Part shown: one piece after another, positions 1 through 5,633 of the stretch
Layout: each line of letters begins with the position of its first letter
How positions within the stretch are numbered: position 1 is the stretch's first letter
NCBI GenBank assembly: GCA_030918015.1
Contig: JAUPTP010000186.1
Span: 1-5,633 of the forward strand
Direction of reading: 5' to 3'
Length of the DNA stretch: 5,633 nucleotides
Source: Pseudomonadota bacterium
GTDB taxonomy: Bacteria; Pseudomonadota; Gammaproteobacteria; Burkholderiales; Burkholderiaceae_C
Notes under the pieces: generated by a model
What the model was told of the DNA's origin: nothing
What the model saw: the letters and a program-made list of their open reading frames with translations, nothing else
The model's database searches: none
Program-made: the position numbers and the translations under genes

Positions 1-556
1 GAATGGCCGCCGAGTTGACGATGTGCAGCAGCGCCACGGCCAGGATGAAGGCGCCGAAGAACCAGTTGCCCACATAGATGTGGCTGACCTTGCGGATGCC
101 GACCGTGCCGAAGAACACGATGGCATAGGACACCCACACGACGGCGATCAGGATGTCGATCGGCCATTCGAGTTCGGCGTATTCCTTGCCCGAGGTGAAG
201 CCCATCGGCAGCGTGATGGCCGCCAGCAGGATGACGAGCTGCCAGCCCCAGAAGGTGAACTGCGCCAGGGCCGGTGCGAACAGGCGGGTCTGGCAGGTGC
301 GCTGCACCACGTGGTAGCTGGTCGCGAAGAGCGCGCAGCCGCCGAAGGCGAAGATGACCGCATTGGTGTGCAGCGGTCGCAGCCGGCCGTAGCTCAGCCA
401 GGAAATGCCGTTGGTCAGCTCGGGAAATGCCAGCTGGGCCGCGACGGTGACCCCGACGAACATGCCCACGATGCCCCACAGCACGGCGGCGACGGCAAAC
501 TGCCGTACCACCGCATCGCTGTAGACGGGGCCAGCCGTCTGTGTGTTGATTGCCAT
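1..556 (-). CDS. ccoN: cbb3-type cytochrome c oxidase subunit I (CcoN), N-terminal 185 residues, cut by the window edge
   Basis: Catalytic subunit of the high-affinity cbb3 oxidase of the inner membrane, which reduces O2 to water at a haem b3-CuB centre during low-oxygen respiration. Reading leftward from an ATG at 556-554 gives an open frame to the window edge, starting [20 protein letters not shown]. Hydrophobic segments lie at about residues 20-43, 64-84, 97-118, 133-152 and 163-180. The stretch [14 protein letters not shown] (60-73) is a CcoN signature; H63 matches the axial histidine of the low-spin haem b. The CuB and haem b3 histidines would lie beyond the edge. The start is supported by a strong ribosome binding site (AAGGAGAG, 570-563) six nt upstream and by a typical CcoN N-terminus. 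It lies 56 nt downstream of ccoS on the same strand and also has its own FNR-type promoter. ccoO, ccoQ and ccoP would be expected to the left; this is inferred. Confidence 0.96.
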   Translation of the reverse strand, partial: MAINTQTAGPVYSDAVVRQFAVAAVLWGIVGMFVGVTVAAQLAFPELTNGISWLSYGRLRPLHTNAVIFAFGGCALFATSYHVVQRTCQTRLFAPALAQFTFWGWQLVILLAAITLPMGFTSGKEYAELEWPIDILIAVVWVSYAIVFFGTVGIRKVSHIYVGNWFFGAFILAVALLHIVNSAAI

Positions 557-562
557 TGGTTG

Positions 563-570
563 CTCTCCTT
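563..570 (-). promoter_or_regulatory. Ribosome binding site of ccoN
   Basis: The minus strand reads AAGGAGAG, then six nt, then ATG at 556. It is the strongest Shine-Dalgarno match in the window and fixes the ccoN start. The other genes here have weak or no such sequence, so ccoN is probably translated at a high rate, as expected for a structural subunit. Confidence 0.85.
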
Positions 571-583
571 GGAAACTCTCTCG

Positions 584-598
584 ATCCCGGACCGGGAT
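584..598. repeat. 15-bp palindrome over the predicted ccoN transcription start
   Basis: ATCCCGG and CCGGGAT form perfect 7-bp arms around one central base (591). Its left part lies in the untranslated leader, and its right arm runs into the proposed -10 hexamer (597-602), so it straddles the predicted +1 at about 590. A one-base loop is too tight for a full RNA hairpin, so a DNA binding site or chance are the likelier readings. I do not recognise it as a known operator. Confidence 0.5.
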
Positions 599-602
599 TC
601 TT
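597..602 (-). promoter_or_regulatory. Proposed -10 element of the ccoN promoter
   Basis: The minus strand reads AAGAAT, four of six matches to TATAAT. It begins exactly 22 nt downstream of the FNR-type site at 638-625, so a site centred at -41.5 puts this hexamer at -12 to -7 and the transcription start at about 590, some 34 nt before the ccoN ATG. The same hexamer occurs at the same distance from the second FNR-type site, upstream of ccoI. Confidence 0.65.
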
Positions 603-612
603 TGGCACCCTG

Positions 613-783
613 TCAGCGACGGGGTTGACTCGAATCAAGCTCGTCCGGGTCCGTTCGCAGCATGCGTTCGCCCTCTCGCTCGATGTCGTCGAACTGGCCG
701 CTCTTGAGGGCCCAGGCGAAGACCACGATGATCAGGAAGACCAGCACGATCGACAGGGGGATCAGCAGGAAAAGGATGTCCAT
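613..783 (-). CDS. ccoS: cbb3-type cytochrome oxidase assembly protein CcoS (56 residues)
   Basis: Small inner-membrane protein needed to mature the cbb3 oxidase; in other bacteria its loss gives oxidase without full cofactor content, though its exact role is unsettled. The frame runs from ATG at 783-781 to TGA at 615-613. It has one N-terminal membrane helix (about residues 3-26, beginning [20 protein letters not shown]) and then [19 protein letters not shown], the family pattern of an aromatic/Gly-Gln-Phe-Asp-Asp motif after the helix. The length is typical for CcoS. It starts four nt after the ccoI stop codon, with GGAGGG (799-794) ten nt upstream of its ATG, so translation is probably coupled to ccoI. 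Its last codons, for residues 49-53, contain the FNR-type site that appears to drive ccoN, so this short tail is under two constraints. Confidence 0.94.
   Translation of the reverse strand: MDILFLLIPLSIVLVFLIIVVFAWALKSGQFDDIEREGERMLRTDPDELDSSQPRR
625..638 (-). promoter_or_regulatory. FNR/ANR-type binding site upstream of ccoN
   Basis: The minus strand reads TTGATTCGAGTCAA: two half-sites TTGAT and GTCAA around four bases, nine of ten matches to the FNR consensus TTGAT-N4-ATCAA. Its centre (631.5) is 41.5 nt from the predicted transcription start, the position of class II FNR-activated promoters. FNR-family control of cbb3 oxidase operons is well established. The site lies inside the ccoS reading frame. 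The regulator gene is not in this window. Confidence 0.85.
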
Positions 784-787
784 GCGG

Positions 788-3244
<2,457 letters not shown>

Positions 3245-3253
3245 GCATGCGCT

Positions 3254-3259
3254 ATTCTT
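3254..3259 (-). promoter_or_regulatory. Proposed -10 element of the ccoI promoter
   Basis: The minus strand reads AAGAAT, beginning 22 nt downstream of the FNR-type site at 3295-3282. The hexamer and spacing are identical to those at the ccoN promoter. They predict transcription from about 3247, only about 3 nt before the GTG start of the longest ccoI frame and 36 nt before the ATG at 3211. Confidence 0.6.
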
Positions 3260-3281
3260 CGAGGGCAGCCCCCCTCAAAAC

Positions 3282-3295
3282 ATGATCCACATCAA
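3282..3295 (-). promoter_or_regulatory. FNR/ANR-type binding site upstream of ccoI
   Basis: The minus strand reads TTGATGTGGATCAT: half-sites TTGAT and ATCAT around four bases, nine of ten matches to TTGAT-N4-ATCAA. It lies in the divergent gap between ccoI and the DUF192 gene. For ccoI its centre is at -41.5 from the predicted start, the class II position. For the plus-strand gene no -10-like hexamer occurs at the matching distance (3318-3323 is GC-rich), so ccoI is the likely target. Confidence 0.82.
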
Positions 3296-3395
3296 GTTCG
3301 ATCCGGTTGAACCCGTACGCCCCCAGTTGCCGAGGCTCGCCCCCCTGCACCATTGTGGGAAATCCACCACGAAAGATCGGCATCCGGCCCGCGGG

Positions 3396-3857
3396 ATGCG
3401 CCATCGCCTGCTGCAGGCGATGGCCGGCCTGCTGATCACGGGAACGGCCTGGGCCCAGAGCGGTCCGCAGCAACTGCCCACGACCACGCTCACCGCCGGC
3501 ATGCACCAGATCCGTGCCGAAGTGGCCCGCACCGACCTGCAGCGCCAGATCGGCCTGATGCACCGCCCGAGCATGGCCGCCGGCGACGGCATGCTCTTCG
3601 TGTTCGAGGAGCCCGGCGTGCAGTGCTTCTGGATGCGCAACACGCTCATCCCGCTGTCGGCGGCCTTCCTCGACGACGAGGGCCGCATCGTCAACATCGA
3701 GGACATGAAGCCGCAGACCGAGGACTCGCACTGCTCGAGGAAGCCGGTGCGCTTCGTGCTCGAGATGAACCAGGGCTGGTTCGCGAAGAAGGGCCTGTCG
3801 GCCGGCAGCCGCATCGGCGGCGAGCCGTTCCGCCCGGTCGGCACTGCCCACAAATAA
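3396..3857 (+). CDS. Exported DUF192-family protein (153 residues)
   Basis: Function unknown; DUF192 (Pfam PF02643) proteins are small, single-domain and often exported. The chosen ATG at 3396 gives a clean signal peptide: basic start MRHR, hydrophobic core at about residues 5-19 and an Ala-x-Ala cleavage site before Q21. The mature part has the family signatures VARTDLQRQIGLMHR (43-57), GMLFVFEE (65-72) and FWMRNTLIPLSAAFLDDEG (78-96), then VNIEDMKPQTED (99-110) and VRFVLEMNQGWF (118-129). Its only two cysteines, C77 and C113, flank the core; a periplasmic disulfide is possible but not shown. No good ribosome binding site precedes the ATG (a purine stretch at 3371-3376 is about 20 nt away). 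The frame is open far upstream, but that part overlaps ccoI on the other strand and does not look like family sequence. It is divergent from ccoI and 72 nt before the transporter gene, so its link to either neighbour is unclear. Confidence 0.9.
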   Translation: MRHRLLQAMAGLLITGTAWAQSGPQQLPTTTLTAGMHQIRAEVARTDLQRQIGLMHRPSMAAGDGMLFVFEEPGVQCFWMRNTLIPLSAAFLDDEGRIVNIEDMKPQTEDSHCSRKPVRFVLEMNQGWFAKKGLSAGSRIGGEPFRPVGTAHK

Positions 3858-3929
3858 CCAGCCGACATAAGCTATCAACTTTTTTGTCGTTTGGTGCCAT
3901 AAAGGGGCCGGATAGCATGCGCCCCCTGT
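3858..3929 (+). promoter_or_regulatory. AT-rich gap, probable promoter and control region of the sulfur genes
   Basis: This gap has the most A/T-rich stretch in the window (about 3852-3903, with six T at 3880-3885). Weak promoter options are TCAACT (3875-3880) with CATAAA (3898-3903) at 17-nt spacing, or TAGCAT (3913-3918) as a -10. A 6-bp inverted repeat, GCTATC (3871-3876) and GATAGC (3911-3916), has centres 40 nt apart. GGGGC (3904-3908) can pair with GCCCC (3921-3925) just before the next ATG. Sulfur assimilation operons of this kind are often under CysB-type LysR control, but I cannot assign a CysB site. The T run has no GC-rich stem in front of it, so I do not call a terminator. Confidence 0.45.
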
Positions 3930-4904
3930 ATGAAGATCCGCGACCTCGACCTCACCGACAGCCCTGTCAACGCCGAGCACCAGCAGCTCGGCCTGCCGCC
4001 GCTCGAGAATGCGGTGACGCATTCGGGCGACCATCCGGTCCTGCGTTTCGCGATGTGGTCGGTGGTCTTCCTGCTGATGGGCGTGACGGTCTTCCTGGGC
4101 ACGCGGCTGTTCAACCAGCCCGATGGCCACACCGGCTTCCAGATCATCGCCGAGACGCTCGAGAGCCGCGCCTTCTGGAGCGCGGTGGCGGTCGGCCTGC
4201 TGGCGCAGACGGTCGACGGCGCACTCGGCATGGCCTACGGCATCACCTCCACCAGCTTCCTGCTGGCCACCGGATCCAGCCCGGCCGTGGCCAGCGCGGC
4301 GGTGCACATCGCCGAGGTCTTCACCACCGGGGTGTCGGGCATCTCCCACATCAAGCTCGGCAACGTCAACAAGAGCCTGTTCCTGCGGCTGCTGGTGCCG
4401 GGCATGATCGGCGCGGTCTCCGGCGCCTGGGTGGTCTCCAGCATCGACGCGGCCACCATCAAGCCGATCATCTCGATCTATCTGCTGCTGATGGGGCTGT
4501 ATGTCATCAGCAAGATCTTCCGCACCATCCAGCGCCGCCACGAGGAGCCGCGCCATGTCGCCAAGCTCGGGCTGGTGGGCGGCTTCGTCGATGCGGTGGG
4601 CGGCGGCGGCTGGGGCCCGGTGGTGACCACCACGCTGGTGGGCACCGGCGCCGACCCGCGCACCACCATCGGCTCGGTCAACCTGGCCGAATTCTTCCTG
4701 ACCTTCGTCAGCGCCGGCGTCTTCGCGATGCTGGTCGGCGAGAGCCCGTGGCCGACGGTGGCCGGGCTGGTGATCGGCGGCCTGTTCGCAGCCCCGCTGG
4801 CCGCGCTGCTGACCCGCCATCTGAACACGAAGGCGCTGCTGGCCCTGGTCGGCACCGTCATCTCCCTCATCAGCATCTACAACCTCTACCGGGCGTTCCA
4901 CTGA
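3930..4904 (+). CDS. TauE/SafE (TSUP) family membrane transporter, probably for a sulfur oxyanion
   Basis: A 324-residue inner-membrane protein of the TauE/SafE family (Pfam PF01925), whose members move sulfite, sulfate, sulfoacetate or related anions. It has a hydrophilic N-terminal stretch (1-37) and about eight hydrophobic segments (about 38-59, 82-105, 112-137, 153-170, 176-196, 211-233, 252-270, 276-319 containing more than one helix). Two internal repeats typical of the family are visible: GLLAQTVDGALGMAYGITST (89-108) and GLVGGFVDAVGGGGWGPVVT (214-233), each followed by a Gly/Ala-rich helix with AEV or AEF. The ATG at 3930 is the only in-frame ATG after the stop at 3900-3902; no Shine-Dalgarno sequence sits at normal distance. 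cysI follows after 46 nt, so sulfate import or sulfite export linked to assimilatory sulfate reduction is the likely role. Substrate and direction are not shown by the sequence. The label 'sulfite exporter' is a family name only. Confidence 0.92.
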   Translation: MKIRDLDLTDSPVNAEHQQLGLPPLENAVTHSGDHPVLRFAMWSVVFLLMGVTVFLGTRLFNQPDGHTGFQIIAETLESRAFWSAVAVGLLAQTVDGALGMAYGITSTSFLLATGSSPAVASAAVHIAEVFTTGVSGISHIKLGNVNKSLFLRLLVPGMIGAVSGAWVVSSIDAATIKPIISIYLLLMGLYVISKIFRTIQRRHEEPRHVAKLGLVGGFVDAVGGGGWGPVVTTTLVGTGADPRTTIGSVNLAEFFLTFVSAGVFAMLVGESPWPTVAGLVIGGLFAAPLAALLTRHLNTKALLALVGTVISLISIYNLYRAFH

Positions 4905-4950
4905 GTTCTCCCCGAGTCCGGGATCACCGAGCCGAGCCTCCAGAGCCACC

Positions 4951-5633
4951 ATGTACCAGTACACCGACTTCGACCGCCAGTTCGTCCGCGCCCGGGCGGC
5001 CCAGTTCCGCGACCAGCTCGACCGCCACTTCGCCGGCCAGCTGCCTGACGACGATTTCCGCGCGCTGCGGCTGCAGAACGGCTGGTACATCCAGCGTCAC
5101 GCGCCGATGCTGCGCGTGGCGGTGCCCTACGGCGCGATCTCCAGCGCCCAGGTGCGCGCGCTGGCCGACATCGCCCGCGTGCACGACCGCGGCTACGCCC
5201 ACTTCACCACCCGCCAGAACGTCCAGTACAACTGGATCCCGCTGACCCAGGCCGCCGACGTGATGGACAAGCTGGCGGCGGTCGACATGCACGGCATCCA
5301 GACCAGCGGCAACTGCATCCGCAACATCACCACCGACGGCCTGGCCGGCGTGGCGGTCGACGAGCTGGTCGATCCGCGCCCCTACGCCGAGGTGCTGCGC
5401 CAGTGGAGCACGCTGCACCCCGAGTTCGCCTTCCTGCCGCGCAAGTTCAAGATCGCCATCTCCGGCGCCGCCGAGGACCGCGCCGCGATCGGCTGGCATG
5501 ACGTGGGCCTGCAGCTGGTCAAGAACGAGGCCGGCGAGATCGGCTTCAAGGTGCTGGTCGGCGGCGGCATGGGCCGCACGCCCATCATCGGCTCGGTGAT
5601 CCGCGAGTTCCTGCCCTGGAACCAGATCCTGGT
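4951..5633 (+). CDS. cysI: Assimilatory sulfite reductase haemoprotein (nitrite/sulfite reductase family), N-terminal 227 residues, cut by the window edge
   Basis: Sirohaem/[4Fe-4S] enzyme of the cytoplasm that reduces sulfite to sulfide with six electrons for cysteine synthesis. From ATG at 4951 the frame stays open to the edge. It has the first ferredoxin-like half-domain (about residues 40-105, with HFTTRQNVQYNWI, 84-96), then SGNCIRNITTD (119-129), DPRPYAEVLRQWSTLHPEF (141-159) and FLPRKFKIAISG (161-172). R124, K165 and K167 fall where the family has its anion-binding Arg and Lys residues around the sirohaem. The cysteines that bind the [4Fe-4S] cluster would be beyond the edge. The nitrite and sulfite reductases are related, so nitrite reductase is the alternative; the TSUP transporter next door and the close fit to betaproteobacterial CysI favour sulfite. 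It lies 46 nt after the transporter with only a weak purine stretch (4942-4945) before the ATG, so it is probably co-transcribed. cysH- and cysDN-type genes would be expected to the right. Confidence 0.9.
   Translation, partial: MYQYTDFDRQFVRARAAQFRDQLDRHFAGQLPDDDFRALRLQNGWYIQRHAPMLRVAVPYGAISSAQVRALADIARVHDRGYAHFTTRQNVQYNWIPLTQAADVMDKLAAVDMHGIQTSGNCIRNITTDGLAGVAVDELVDPRPYAEVLRQWSTLHPEFAFLPRKFKIAISGAAEDRAAIGWHDVGLQLVKNEAGEIGFKVLVGGGMGRTPIIGSVIREFLPWNQIL

Noticed and set aside
23..628. A 201-codon plus-strand frame opposite ccoN
   Set aside because: The opposite strand encodes clear CcoN with helices and a haem-ligand motif; this frame gives only Asp/Gly/Arg/His-rich sequence.
3282..3323. The FNR-type site at 3282-3295 also activating the DUF192 gene on the plus strand
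   Set aside because: At class II spacing the hexamer would be 3318-3323, which is GC-rich and unlike a -10 element. A class I arrangement cannot be excluded but nothing supports it.
3866..3877. ATAAGCTATCAA as a third FNR-type site
   Set aside because: Only the ATCAA half matches well; the other half-site does not resemble TTGAT at the required spacing.
3868..3890. T-run 3880-3885 as an intrinsic terminator after the DUF192 gene
   Set aside because: No GC-rich inverted repeat precedes the T-run; the bases before it are AT-rich and unpaired.
3252..5090. A 612-codon open frame on the minus strand opposite the DUF192, transporter and cysI genes
   Set aside because: It is antisense to three well-supported genes and has a composition-driven, low-complexity product with no family resemblance.
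3353..5245. A 630-codon plus-strand frame crossing three genes
   Set aside because: It runs out of frame through the DUF192, transporter and cysI genes and yields Arg/Ala/Pro/His-rich sequence typical of a shifted GC-rich frame.

Overview
The window is GC-rich DNA (well over 60% G+C by eye, strong G/C preference at third codon positions) with the gene families and order of a betaproteobacterium. The CcoI, CysI and DUF192 sequences look most like Burkholderiales (Rubrivivax/Leptothrix-like), but this placement is from memory of family sequences, not a search. All six genes belong to recognisable families. I did not find a new biological system.

Left half, minus strand (about 1-3295): the start of a cbb3-type cytochrome oxidase locus in the order ccoI - ccoS - ccoN. 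CcoI is the P1B copper ATPase that supplies copper for assembling the oxidase. CcoS is a 56-residue assembly membrane protein. CcoN is the haem-copper catalytic subunit and runs off the left edge after 185 residues. Two FNR/ANR-type sites (625-638 and 3282-3295) lie upstream of ccoN and ccoI. Each is exactly 22 nt from the same hexamer, AAGAAT, in the -10 position, which is the geometry of a class II FNR-activated promoter. The ccoN site lies inside the last codons of ccoS. The predicted ccoI transcription start falls only about 3 nt before its annotated GTG start, so that start needs checking.

Middle (3245-3929): a 151-nt divergent region, then a small exported DUF192-family protein on the plus strand, then a locally AT-rich 72-nt gap that probably holds the promoter of the sulfur genes.

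Right part, plus strand (3930-5633): a TauE/SafE (TSUP) membrane transporter followed after 46 nt by cysI, a sirohaem/[4Fe-4S] sulfite reductase subunit that runs off the right edge. This is probably the start of an assimilatory sulfate-reduction operon, with the transporter moving a sulfur oxyanion. The window thus joins a low-oxygen respiration module and a sulfur assimilation module, with the DUF192 gene between them. I saw no tRNA, rRNA, mobile element, CRISPR array or convincing intrinsic terminator.
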